Shown: piece by piece, positions 12,331 to 24,999 of the stretch | How positions within the stretch are numbered: the first letter of the stretch is position 1 | Layout: every line of letters starts with the position of its first letter | Source: Limnoperna fortunei | Lineage: Eukaryota; Mollusca; Bivalvia; Mytilida; Modiolidae | Direction: 5' to 3' | Assembly (NCBI GenBank): GCA_944474755.1 | Contig: OX104123.1 | Span: 63,729,898 to 63,793,897 of the forward strand | Length of the DNA: 64,000 nt | Program-made: the position numbers and the translations under genes | Notes under the pieces: model-generated | Told to the model about the DNA's origin: nothing | The model's input: the letters and a program-made list of their open reading frames with translations, nothing else | Database searches by the model: none

Positions 12331-13340
12331 GTTCCAGCATAGCTAAAATAATCATGTTTGTGTTATCCTTTCTGTTTTGTGACCCGACAAACACAATACC
12401 AGGGTTTCCCGCCACTGGGCACAGGCACTTGTTTCCGAAAAATTTTTACCTATACTCTAAAATAACACAAGGTTCTAAACTTTTGAAAAACCAGCTCTTG
12501 AATTTTGAGAATTATTTTATCGGACGTCAGCGTTTCAGAATTCGGAACCACACAACCTTAAACTACAGTAATGTATCAACAAAACCATGTATAACACACC
12601 TACCTTAGCTGTCAATCACCAACGTCACGGCCACTTTTTTGTACGTCAAGTCAGTCATTACAAAATTCTCACAATGAAATGGAAATTGGAAGTCCGCACT
12701 GAACTTGTAAATAAAATAAAGTTTGAGAAAAAATATAGGAATTTTACTTTGATTGTAAATAATTATGATGCATCAATCGGTGTAAAAAGATCCTTAAGAT
12801 TTTGTGTATTTGCTTAATAATTTGAAAATTTTGAATTCATTTTCTATTTCTCTAGAACAAAAAATTTCCAATACTTTCGGTATTCTCTAGACTTTTCTTT
12901 CAATCAAATGAAAAATGACCAAATTTCAGTGCCAAGTTCAAATTTCCATTCCATTCTGAGAATTTGGTAATGACGTACAAAAAACTGGCTGTAACGCTGG
13001 TGATTCAAAAGTGTTATATTAGAGTATAGGGGCAATTTTGTCTGAAACAAGTGCCTGTGCCACCTGGGCACGCCTTGTGCTACTCCCTAGGCTTGACGTT
13101 GGTAACATTACGTTACCCAATTCCCTTAATTTCAAAGCGAAAAACTTATTTGGACAGCGTTGAGTGCTGCACGTTATTTTCCTCTTAATAGCGTTAATAG
13201 TATTTGGTTTCACGTCATTTCATTATGACTTCATTTAGATGATAGAACACAATAATTTGAGACATTTACAAAAACCTGTGTAGTTATGCAAACACCAACA
13301 AATTCTTTTCATACCTAAAACAAAAAAGTTTTGTCGTTCC
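12331..13340. repeat. 5.1 kb repeat, copy 1, left part
   Basis: Closely matches 40290-41324 and 51035-52020. It ends abruptly at cgttcc (13340), where LINE B is inserted. The repeat resumes at 34701. The open frames within it are not conserved across copies. Confidence 0.9.
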
Positions 13341-15392
13341 GTGGCGACTTTAATGCAAGAGTAGGTTGCGAAAAAGATTTTGTCACAGATGATGATAACA
13401 CATATAACCCTGTATTTAGAAGTTACATATCTGACTCGGTTCATCCTAGACTTAGCCAAGATAAGGTAATTGACACCCGTGGCCAAGAGCTTATTGATTT
13501 ATGCATTGGCAATCAACTACGCATACTGAATGGTAGACTAGCTGGAGACTCTTTTGGAAGATTTACTTGCCACACATATAATGGGTCAAGTACTTTTGAT
13601 TTTGTAATTGTATCCGAACCCCTACTATTTGATATACCTCTTTTTAATATTTCCAACTTTAATCCATTGCTATCTGATGCTCACTGCAAACTATCCTGGG
13701 AGATAAAATCAAGTTATAAACTAAATGATACAATCAGTAACATGAATAACAGCACTTTTCCTAAACAATATATTTGGGACGATACATCTGAAATTAAATT
13801 TCAAAATACCCTTTTAAGTCCTGATTCCCAAAATAAATTAAATGAATTTCTAAATAATAACATCACCCTCTCACGTGAAGACATCAATAGTGCTAGTACT
13901 AAGTTTGAAAAACTAATAACTGACATTGCAGACTCTAGCTTAAGGAGACCCAAACCTAAAAAGAAAAAACAGTTAGGCCTCTCAAATAAGAAATGGCATG
14001 ATTGTGATTTGAAAAAACAACGAATGGAGCTTGAAAGAAAGGGGATATTAATACCTATGAACCCTTATGACAAGCAGATTCGGAACAGTTTTTTCAAGTT
14101 ACGTAGGATTTATACCAAAAACAGAAAATTTAAAATGAAAAATTTCAAAAGAATATTTTATTGCAACTAGAAAGACTTAATAATGATAACCCAAAAGCAT
14201 ATTGGCAACTTATTGAAAGTTTAAAAGATATAGACAGTGATTCTCATCCTGTAGATAAGGATGCATTTTATAAGCTTAATAGTCCTCAAAGTGAATTTAA
14301 GGAAAAACTACTAGAATTAGAACATAAACTTAAATCTAAAGAAAAGGATATACATAATTTCAATGAGATGGATTTCAAAATAACTGAAGAAGAAGTTCTT
14401 GCTGCTATAAAGAAACTTAAAAGTAATAAATCAGGTGGTTTACAACTGATAACAAATGATATGCTTAAAGCAGGACAATTTCAATTAGCTCCATGTATAA
14501 CATATTTATTTAACAAGATTTTAATCTCAGGCATATATCCAAATAACTGGTCAAGGGGCTACATCTCCCCAATTTTTAAAAGTGGGGATAGATACAAGCC
14601 TGAAAACTATAGGGGGATAGCAATAACTGGTTGCCTAAGTAAATTACTTAACTCTATTCTTAATAATAGGTTAGATAAATTTTTGATAAAACATAATATA
14701 ATTAATCCTTTCCAAATAGGATTTACAAAGGACTCAAGAACATCAGACCACATGTTTGTTCTTAAAACACTGATAGACAAACATCTATTCAAAAAGGAAA
14801 ACCTATTTGCTTGCTTTGTAGATTTTAGCAAAGCTTTTGATACTGTTTCGCACACAGCTATCTATCTTAAACTTTTAGACATGAGAATTGGTGGTCTCTT
14901 TTATAATTTAGTATATGATATGTACAGAATCTCTGCAGTTTGTGTGAAAGTTAACCAAGATCTATCTGACTCATTTGATTCTAATGTTGGGGTTAGACAA
15001 GGCGACGTGCTAAGCCCTAACCTATTTAAAATTTTTATTAATGACCTCCCCGATTATCTGTCACAAACAGCTAACCCAGTGTATTTAAACAACAAGAGAA
15101 TTGACTGTCTTATGTATGCAGATGATGTCATTCTATTATCTAACTCTCAGAATGGCTTACAAACCAAACTAGATGCCCTTCAAAGTTTTTGTAAACATTG
15201 GTGTATGTCAGTCAATATATCCAAAACAAAGATTCTTATTTTTAACAAAGCCGGAAAATTTATGAAAAGAAATTTTCTTTTTAATGGCAAAGTTTTAGAC
15301 TGTACAGACAGTTACAAATACCTGGGTATAATGTTTACATCATCTGGCTCCTTTACAGAGGCTAAAAATGAACTTTATAAAAAAGCTGTTAA
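13341..15392 (+). pseudogene. LINE B, 5' part: endonuclease end and reverse transcriptase
   Basis: A 5'-truncated non-LTR retrotransposon ORF2. The C-terminal part of an APE-type endonuclease is visible as GDFNARVG and LSDAHC. The linker is followed by RT motifs FSKAFDTVSH, GVRQGDVLSPNLF and YADD (15115-15126). A 1-nt deletion near 14150, relative to the left-arm copy, shifts frame between the blocks 13331-14170 and 14161-15402. Coding sequence stops at the TTAA site 15389-15392 and continues in the same sense at 33470. It shows no RNase H domain. A Jockey-superfamily or CR1/L2-like clade is possible, but I cannot assign it. Confidence 0.88.
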
Positions 15393-15648
15393 AGCAATAT
15401 AAGCTGTCAAAATCGTTATTTTTTTGGAAGTTGCTTTACGGCCTGAAATGGTACATAAGCATCTAATTATCAGATATATATCAATTTTATTCAGTTATGT
15501 GATTGCTAACATCGATAAATTGCAAATAAATGCGTTGTTTATCTTCTGTCTTATCTGAACAATGGCGTCTAATTAATATTCGGTCTCAAAGTTCCGAAGA
15601 CTTCCGATGCTGATGCGAAATTTCCCGCGTGAATAATCGATAATGGAT
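13799..15648 (+). repeat. Right arm of the ~9.1 kb inverted repeat
   Basis: Near-identical reverse complement of 6555-8396. The arms are separated by 5402 bp. The right arm continues into endonuclease coding sequence on its outer side and into the transposon on its other side, so this is the source-like copy and the left arm the derived one. Confidence 0.92.
15393..15417 (+). repeat. Left terminal inverted repeat of the TTAA transposon
   Basis: Begins AGCAATATAAGCTGT directly after TTAA (15389-15392). It pairs with 33441-33465 with three mismatches. Another copy, in inverted orientation, is at 6786-6810 in the left arm. Confidence 0.9.
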
Positions 15649-17717
15649 GACGAGGTAAGATTTTCATAAACAACGTACATTTACAAATATTTTACTAATA
15701 TTTTAATGAAAGTATAACAAATTTTGATCTTTTGTATACAATAAAGCTTCATAATAACTACTTGTCTATGAAATAATAGATTTCATGTCTGAAATCTAGA
15801 GAAAACGACAGGAATCACGCAGATATTGATGTGTGGGGTGCAGAGTGGGGAAATTCAAATGTACACGTGTATTTAAAACATTGAATTGAAAAAGATAGTT
15901 TTTAAACGACGAAAAAGTTTTTAAACGATGAAAAGATTAACTATTTGTTGATTAATATCATTATTACACAATTACTAGTACCGTTTAACGATATTGATGA
16001 CCGAGAAGAACGACACATAAATAATAAAATAAATAAATAATAACTTTCGGTGTTCTAGGGGATAGACCATTTATATTATGCTAATTTTATAACGTTAATG
16101 GATTGTTACGGAAATTAATAATTTGAGTTAAAAATTGTGAAAATAAATAATTTTATTCAAATATGAAAAAAAAAAGTTCTATGAACAAAATTTTTATATT
16201 CACACTACTAAAAAAAATCTGATGTTAAAAAATGGATTTTCGCGATCAGCAAAAAAATTAATTCAAGGTAAGAATCCATATCCCACAGAGTTTTATAGTC
16301 TGGTTTCCTACACTTTGTAAAATGCCTTTTTCAAATCAAATTAATATAGGAGGCATGAATTAATTTTTATGGATAAATTAATGTTGTACCATTATGTTAC
16401 TAGTTTTTAGATAACAGTACTTCATCACGTTCCTCAGCCAGTTCTGAAGAGCAACCTGTTCCTGGAAGGAGAGGACGTGGTAGGCCAGGTCGGGGTCGAG
16501 TCGAAGGCAGACAGACTCGACGGGGGCGACGAGGTGGAAGAGCTTTTCCAGCACCTGTGCCCAACAGGGCAGAGATTGCTGCTGAAGCAAGGGCAGAACG
16601 AGACAGGCAAATGCAGGTATATCATCGATTTTGCTTTCCATTATCTTTGGAGAATTAGAAAGTTATTGTACATTTCTTACCTTTTTTTTGAACTCCAAAA
16701 CAATAAAATTTTATACACCTCTTTCCAAGAAAGTATATGGGTATTTTTCTTTAATAGGGACTTGTAAACACAATTCAACTTTTTTACAGTTTTTGATGAA
16801 ACTTTATAGTGATAAAACATATATATAATAATATACATGTATATGACTGAAGGTTCACAATTCAAATTGTTCCTTGAACAGACTCACTGTTGTATTTATA
16901 CATTTTTTTTTCAGGAAAGAATAAACAACCTGTCATTGGAAGATATGCGGACCACCATGTTGACTGCCTACAGAGAACAGCCCAGCTTCATTTTTCGTGT
17001 TCTTGATATTGGCAGTCAACATGGTGGTGCATACCTAGATCCACCAGCAGAGCCCCAACGTGATCAGCCAACATGGTGCCGTTGTGGGAGATGTAGGGAA
17101 ATGCCAACAGATGTGGAGAAGAGGTGCTGCAACCAGATTCCACAGAATTGTCATTCCCAGTTACCAGTAAGTCTCAGATATGACACTCAAACATAATAAA
17201 GCACAAGGAGTTACATTATGTCAACCTACACTGACTCGATTTATAATTAAATAAAACCGAAGAACACAAGTTATTCTGTAGCTCATGTTCACTAGTGATA
17301 CCAGTGCTTCCCCATTGTGCCTTGCTTAAAATTTTAACTATCCAGTAATCAGGAAGTAGATGACTTAAGAGCATAAAATCGCTATATAATGTCATAACAG
17401 GTCAATGCCCTTGGTGGAAAAATGTGTGAATGAAATATACTGTTTTATTTTAGGATTTCCATAATGTTGTTTTGGACCCTTTGGTTCTTGAAGTGGCCAT
17501 GCGGTACAGGAATGATATGCTGGCACAGCCTGTTGACCAAGACTACAATCGATGCCACCGACATGCTGCCTATCGCCAGTATATTCTCTGGATTCATGGA
17601 TATCTGGGAGCAGGCAATAGACAGGTCATCCCCAGCTGTTGTGTTTGGGGAATCAGAGACCACTACCCAGATCCATCTGGTCAATATATTGGTTTTATTG
17701 GAGGACGTTTTCAATAA
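15647..17717 (+). CDS. P2X7-type ballast-domain protein, cargo gene of the transposon
   Basis: Four-exon model of about 240 aa. Exon 1 (ATG 15647-15654, gtaaga donor) joins 16418-16616 in a compatible phase, then 16915-17166 and 17454-17717, which end in TAA. All later junctions are phase 0 with good gt/ag signals. The N-terminal ~70 residues are Ser/Arg/Gly-rich and basic ([10 protein letters not shown]). Residues ~120-238 match the P2X7 receptor cytoplasmic ballast domain: WCRCGRC (C124, C126, C129), CC at 140-141, C148, C187, SCCVWGIRD (C215, C216) and [10 protein letters not shown]. In P2X7 this cysteine-rich domain binds zinc and guanine nucleotide. No membrane or channel segment is present. 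The exon 1 join is the least certain part; an upstream ATG at 15643 is out of frame with exon 2. The promoter would lie in the transposon terminus. Confidence 0.85.
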
Positions 17718-17760
17718 ACCTTGCTTTTATTTTTCCATGTGTTTGATTGTTTTACATTTT

Positions 17761-18109
17761 ATACCCCAACTCGTAAGAGAGGGGGCTATATTGCAATCAC
17801 CTTGTCCGTCTGTCGGTCTCTGTCCGTCTAACATTTTGTAACAAATTTCTCAGCTTCAACTTAAGGGATTTGATACACAGCTTTAGCATGCCTCCCCTTT
17901 CCAGGTTAGTCACATATCTACTTCCTGTTTTCCTAGCCGACTTTTTATAGGGTAAAAAATGGACAATTTTTTGTAACAGATTTTTCGGCTGTTACTTATT
18001 GATTTTAAATTTGGTGCACAGCTTTAATACGATGACTTGTAATGTGCCTCCTTTTTCTAGGTCAGTTGAGCATCAACTTCCTGTTTTCCGAATGGTCGAG
18101 TGGGGGTAT
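17761..18109. mobile_element. Short foldback element with internal duplicated module
   Basis: The ends ataccccaactcg (17761-17773) and cgagtgggggtat (18097-18109) are inverted repeats with one mismatch. Inside, two related ~125-bp modules, each running from a gtaaca block to cttcctgttttcc, lie at about 17833-17945 and 17970-18090. It sits between the convergent 3' ends of the two transposon genes. Confidence 0.6.
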
Positions 18110-20028
18110 CCTTAGCACGACTTTGTGCAACCCCTTGTTTTCTATTTTGTTTGAATTAGTATCTTTAATAAGATAACATCCCACCTTATGGGAGCTCATT
18201 CTGATGCTGTATGCCAAATATCAAGAGGCTGTGATTAGTAGTTGCTGAGAAAACTGTTACAAAATTATTTCCCCAACAGCCATTCTGACACCATTTTATA
18301 ACTTGGGGAAATCCTGCCAAAAATTAGGAGAAAAAATAAGTGGAAAATAAATTTATTCATGACTGCCAGTCATAGTCAATTGTTCTGTCTGGATCTTCTC
18401 TGCTGAATCTAGACACTTTGTCTCTGAGAAGTTCACTTGAAGGTGGTGGAGGCACTGGAGCAATGGTTGCGGATAATCTTCTTGGATCATCCAACTCTAG
18501 GAAGACTTTCTGATTCATACCAACATTATCTTCCAGTCTAGCCATTAAGATTTTTCTTAATAATGTTGGCATGAATTCATATCTCTTTGGTTCTTTCACT
18601 TTATTTACAGTCCAATTACCACCTTTCTTGCTGTAGTATCTCTGCAGTCTATAAAGAAATAATGAAATTTCACATTGACAGAGAGTTTATGGTGTTATTA
18701 TTTGCCATACTGGAAATTTATCATGTACATAACAGAAAACATATATCTGGAGTATAAAGAAGCGATGAGGTACCAAAGGGGCATCCGAATATTAAAACTT
18801 AGAACATTGACCCAACATTTGTGTGATCTAAATAAACACGCATATTATGATTACATAATTTTATAAATTAATAATAAGTATATAATTGTTTAAAATATCA
18901 AGTTTCTTTCCCTGTACTGCACATGGTCCACATCCTTGGTGCTGGATTTGGCTTTCCTGTAAAAAAATTTTCGGTTTTGAGTAGTTTTCGTTTTCAATAT
19001 TTTTTAGTGTTTTGACCATTCAATGTTTTGATTCAAATGCTGCTGATGAGAGGTTACTCCTTGAAATATGCATATACAGAATAACCAAATTCACTGTTTT
19101 ATACCCGTTTTAGTATTTGTATTATGACCTAAAAACATCCGTAGTTTTGTAAAATTTGTCCATTGAAATAAAGTCTCATCAGAGGTGCCCAAATCTAAAA
19201 ATTTTGATATGTAAAGAAGATGAAGTTCATAATTACCGGTATGTTACTTACCGTTCACTCCCATCCTTGTTTCTGACAATTTTTCTGTCAATGTGAGCAT
19301 TATGGTCCAGTGCTGCCATCTTATTCCTGGCTGCATATGTGTTTGGTCCATAGGAATGTCGCTTGGAAGCATACTTCAAAATGACATTTTGAAAGTTTTC
19401 AAGTTCAGCTGTACTCCTAAAAATTTGGAATAATTTTAAGCAACATTGATAAAACTGCTATCATAGAAGTGTTGGTCTACATTTTTAAAGTGTATCTGAC
19501 ATATAACTTATCAAATTACAAAGCATTAAAGTGGTGTTTTTCCAATAAAAATGCTAGATGTACCACCCATCCCACACAACTATTTTTGGAATACCCTACC
19601 AATTTAAAGATAACCATAGGAGACATTTTGGTCCGACCATCAGCACTCATTTTCAAACACAGTGAATTAATGAGCAGGCCAAAAATGAACGTGGTGCCAA
19701 ATTAATAATTTGCTGTTTGTGATAAAGGAAATATTATAAATTTAAGAGCTTATACAAATTAGAATAGCTCAATAGACTACTAACCTGCACTGTACATAGT
19801 ATGGTATCTTTTTCAGTAATATCTTGTCCATTACTATCTTTATCAAGGCATCATGAGGTGGTGTTGCAGCTGTAAGCCAACCTTTGTCTCTTTGTGTTGA
19901 TAAAGGTCCATGGTCACATTCAGTAGGTGCATAGTCACTGTATGATATCATCCATTGATGTTTGTTAACTGAGTGGTGAATAATACCAAACCATACACCC
20001 TGAAAATTTATACCAGTGTATAATAAGG

Positions 20029-20502
20029 CATCCTCACAAGTCAGGGTTTCTGTGTCCACATGTGTCCACGAACCCCTGACAAACTTGCTAGGAAATTCCC
20101 GGGCTCATAGTCACTATTTTGATTGGCTACATCATACCTTGATGTAGCCAATCAAAAGCTCGCTTTCATTCGCGGCTTGGTTAGGGGATATCCCGATGTC
20201 GATTGTAAATAAACCAAAACGGATGTGTTGCATAGACCATGTAAAAGTCAGTGCATTTTGTACAGTAGTGTTAATAGTTTGTTATTACCGCGTTATTTAT
20301 TAGTTGCGTTACGTTTTCTTCCCACTCAAGAATGAGTAAGAATGACTTCTGCCAAACACTTGCTTCTTTCAAGCAATTTCATTGGTTGATATTTTGAAGG
20401 ATTGACGTCATACGAAAATCTTCTAGCCCGGGAATTTCCTAGCTAAGTTTGTCAGGGGTTCGTGGACACATGTGGACACAAAACCCCTGACTTGTGAGGA
20501 TG
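20029..20502. mobile_element. 474-bp MITE with long TIRs and 9-bp TSD
   Basis: Flanked by ataataagg at 20020-20028 and 20503-20511. Terminal inverted repeats of about 75 bp start catcctcacaagtcaggg and run to about aattcccgggc. A 9-bp target and long TIRs fit a Mutator-like (MULE) non-autonomous element. It lies in a transposase intron, about 20 bp upstream of the acceptor of the exon beginning at 19999. Confidence 0.85.
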
Positions 20503-23500
20503 ATAATAAGGTAGCCTTTCTATTATGCATGTTATTGACATTATTAACATGGATATAAATATGTAATTAAGCAGATCTTCTCAAAGTTTAATGTAACTAA
20601 ACTGAGAATATTACATGTATTGTGGACAAATGGAAAAAAGCAAAATAAAACATATCTGTAAATTTGATATATTTGGAATACAAAGCTATGCTGACAGGAC
20701 ACGAAACAAACAACAATCAATCATTCCTTTGTTCGTGGACAGGGTCTGAATTAGAATCTCTTTTTACAACTGTAAACTTACAACGAACTCTTCTTTGGTA
20801 TGGCATTTATCTGCACAATGCCAGAAATGATTTACAATATCTCTTGTCCATTCCAGTAGAGGTCTGGTTTCTTTCTTTTCTTTAGCAACCTGAAATTTAA
20901 AATGTTAAATGTTATAGGAAATAAAGGCAATAACAAAATTAATTTTGAATTTTTCCACCAGTGGCTGATAACGAAGGAAGAATTTTTTTAGAGATAGTAT
21001 GCATATTGACTAATGGTTCTCCGATCCTAGCTAAAACCCTTATCATATCCTTACCTTTACAACTTTTTTCCCAAGATTCTTGGCACCATGCCAAATATCA
21101 AAAGAATGTTTAATTTGACTAAACTGTTTTTCTGAAAAAAAAATGAAGAAAAAAATCATTATGTTTTACAGTTAAAGAATAAGAAATGTGACAAAAAATA
21201 GTTGTCTGTACATAAGCAAATATTACATATATACATATACATAAAACATCTTTTTAGATAAAAATAATAATCATGCATAATAATTAACCACACTACTTCA
21301 AATTTTTAGCACTAATTTGACATTTTTAGCAATTATGCTATGATAAATATGATATAATACAAACAGGCTTTTTGTGCGAAATGCATTTTAACTTACTCAT
21401 TAATGATTCGATTTGTGGATGGGCATCAGTAACAACCTCTACAATTCTCAAATTTTTGTTCAACAGCTCTCTTAATCCTTTCAAAAAACATGCTTTTTCC
21501 AACAAAGAACTATTCTTTTCGGTCATTCTCTTATCCATGGTTACAATACACAGAATCTTTTTTGTCTCGTATTCCATAAATGTGTATGAATTGAGCACAA
21601 TGACCGGGACTGTCCATGCGTCCATCTCCTAATTTAATTAAAATAAGTAACAATAAAATTCAACCTGGGAACATGCACTTTATCAACAAAGTAAACGAAC
21701 TAAACTGCTTGTAAATCCAATGCACCGAATTTACATCTCATTTTGCATATATTTATAGATGGCTGGTATATAGTTATAAGTACATGTATAGTACTAGTAA
21801 AAACGTAGAGCATTGGAAAGTTTTGCTGTGTTTAAGTTTGGCATCACTCTTAGACCAATGACTATATTCTAGTTTTTAAAATTTCTCAAAAATCTTTATT
21901 TACAATGTCAATAACATTTATTTACAATAACACAATTATCATAACCCCAAGTGTCTGTATACCAAATACATAAATCATATGCCTACATGTAGCTATTGTA
22001 CTTTTCAAGTTATAATTCATTTTCATGTAAACATGTACAAACATAATAGATGATTTTGGACTTGAGTTTACATTGCTGATTAAGGTTTGGTTGTTGTGTG
22101 TGTTTTTTTGTTTTGTTTTGTGGTAAGTTTGTTGTCATAGTTTTGTGTATACTGATTTGTCTTTGTCTTTTCAGATTGACCATACTTGATTGCTCATTTG
22201 GTGCACCTTTACTTGTTTTATTTTTCTCATTATCTCTTTATAATCTTTATTGTCCAGATAGTACATGTAACTTACCCATAATAACTATATCTTTGCCTTC
22301 AAACTGTTGAAAAACTTCATCTCTTGACTCTGTCCAAAACCTGTCAATACTGGGTACTAGATATGTTCTCTGGATTTTTAGATATGTTGAATTGCACAAC
22401 ATTGGCAATTTAATACACCTGGCAAAATCGGCTATCTTCTGGTAATTGTTGCCTGACAACAGAATACTGGCAGAAAAAATCAGATCAAGGCTGTGTAACC
22501 TTCTATTCATAATGGGCTGTGAGCACCATTTATGAACAAGGTGTCCAGTTTGGCAAATCTGAAAAAAGTAATAATACACATATAAATGAAATATATCAAG
22601 ATTACAAAGGCAATTTTCAAATTGTGGAACTGTGATACATATGTTGTTTTTACACTAATTTGGGACCTAAAGCAAACGAAGGGCACCATAGTAAAGGAAT
22701 GATTATACAACTGGCTATATTAATCATAAACATATACCGGTATACAGTGTACAAAATTATCGCTATTTTGCAGCATTTTCCTTTGATCTTTGTGTGCGAT
22801 ATTATTCCATCTCACTCTACTAGCTTGAGATAGGCCCATCTCAGCTCGCTGTCAAGACGTCGTTAAGTACACACTGTGATGCATCTCAGAGCTGTCGCCC
22901 TTCGATGATATATCGACGAGAACACGCATCTCGTTTCAAAAAACGTAAATAACCTATAAGTACATATGTGAAATTGCATTATATGTGTATAATTATGTAC
23001 TTATAGTATAAAAAAAATATAAAACAAAGTTAAAACCCTCACTGCAGTCTGTTAGTTTTATAAAAAACATATAAAGACTGCATTAAAACAACAAATAAAT
23101 GTATAGCTATGGTATATATTTCTTTTAAAATAAAAATAATTTTACCCATTTCAAATATAAAGCAGATGATATAACTTCTGTTTTCATGGACACTGGAAAT
23201 GAGCACCTGGCGGTTGTACAAAATGGTGATATATTTGTTTTTGCCAATGTCAGAATAGCACTAAGGTATACAAGAAAAGGGTTATCATCAAGTAATTCAT
23301 CAACATCATTGCCATCTCGGATTCTTTTTATACTTGGTCCAAGGTCAACTTCATTCTCATCAACAGGATCACCATTATCTTCTTCTAAACATTCACTGTC
23401 TGAATCATCTGATTTGATACCATGATCAGTTCTGAAATTATTGTATACAGTTGCATCATGTTAAGCAAATAGTCAAATAGTGAACATGTACAATTTTATT

Positions 23501-24108
23501 GCATTTTCTAACATACTACATGTACACTGTACGATATTAAAATATGACATACCTGCTGAGCAATGTCAATGTTTGATAATCTAAGTTGAAAAAATTTTAA
23601 TATTCAATATGCTACATATTATATCTACCAATTGAAAACTTCAAATAGTTTACAGAATTATCTTCATCCTCCTCATAGTTCCCTTCAGATAGAGTAAAAG
23701 TAAGGCTACAATAAAAAATATATGCACATTATAAAACACAAAATCATTTTCTTATGCATGTACAATGTACATGACTTACCATACATGTACATCTTCCTTA
23801 TAAGGACGAATGTAAATTTGTGCAGACTGTTTTCATTGCTTTTGGCAATTTTCCGAAAATGGACAGGCAAAAACATGTTGGACAAGTTTGCAGATTTTTG
23901 TTGTCGTTGCAATGTCAGGACAAGGTTAACAGCCAATTGAAAGTTGATTCTGCAAATGAACATTCATTTTTTTATACTGAATTTAATTCTGAAAAATATC
24001 AGTGATAAAAAAACAGTCAAAATTAATGCTACTACTTACTCAAATGGATTTACAAAGCTGCTCTCTGATCTCTTTACTTCAGGCGTTGCACATATTTCTT
24101 CAACTCCT

Positions 24109-24999
24109 ACCCCGTGTGGGACCCGGGGCACAGGAGAATAGGCCCACGGCTTCCTTAGCCTGCAGTAAGAGTCTGCTAACAGAGGCAACACTTGCCGTGT
24201 GTTGCGACCCGTGTCGATTGCAGGACGGGATTTCAGTAGGCCGGGTAAACGGTCCCGATAACCTACTGAACCCTTACTTTTTCTAGACGGGAAATCGAGT
24301 TAGCCCTGACTTCGATGAATCGGCATGTCACGTCTTGCCCTTTGTGAATCCTTCTCATTTTAGCTTTTCTATTACATTTATTTCTTTTCAAACTATTCCA
24401 TGAAATGTATTAACCAGTTGATAGACAGCTTCCTTTAAGGATTTACAAAGAAGGCGGTGGCTGAAGGGCAAAGCTTCCTCAGCTTTATAGAGGCGACATG
24501 TTTGCCGTGTGTTGCAACCCGTGTCGGTGGAGGAAGGGATCCTGGTGGTTGAGAGATCACTCTCTGCTGCATCCATTAGTGCGGGTCAGCGGGTTTCGAT
24601 TTTCAATACACCACTTTGGCCCTGACTTCAGCTAGACGGGAGGCCGGATGGACCCGGTTCGGTCAAGCGGCTGGTCACGCCGAGCCCTTAACAAGCTTGA
24701 CTTCATCTTTCGTATTACTTGATTCTGTCTTGTAAATCTTACAAACAAAATTGTTCAGTAACAGGCTGTTAAGAAGGCGGTGGCTCATGGGTCAATCAAG
24801 TAGACCGAGTTTCGAACGGTTGTATCGCCAGGTAACCCCGGGCACGAGGCATGCGTTCATTAAGAAATTCGTCTGTTTGAGTATACCACCCTTGGAACAC
24901 CTGATGCTTTCTGCTGGTGATCCGCAGACACCAAGCATCGCCCCTGTTGGCACTCCGTGGCGGGTGGGTGACAAGGGTGGTGAACCATATTTTTTCATC
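24109..24999 (+). promoter_or_regulatory. LINE A 5' leader with repeated GC-rich modules
   Basis: Two related GC-rich modules (about 24160-24350 and 24445-24700) share ttgccgtgtgttgc, acccgtgtcg, agccctgacttc and ctagacggga. A third partial start (aagaaggcggtggct) lies at 24773. Repeated modules at the 5' end suggest internal promoter units. This function is inferred from position only. Confidence 0.5.

Noticed and set aside
12075..12817. ORFs 12075-12608 and 12587-12817
   Set aside because: They run through SINE and 5.1 kb repeat sequence; the equivalents in other copies are broken or different in length.
15643..15654. MDDE start for the P2X7-domain gene
   Set aside because: This ATG does not join exon 2 in the frame that encodes the conserved domain; the overlapping ATG at 15647 does, using the acceptor before 16418.
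23650..23708. Possible acidic exon (SEGNYEEDEDNS) of the transposase-like gene
   Set aside because: Acceptor and donor look fair, but its end phase does not match the next exon at 23431, whereas direct joining of 24040 to 23431 does.
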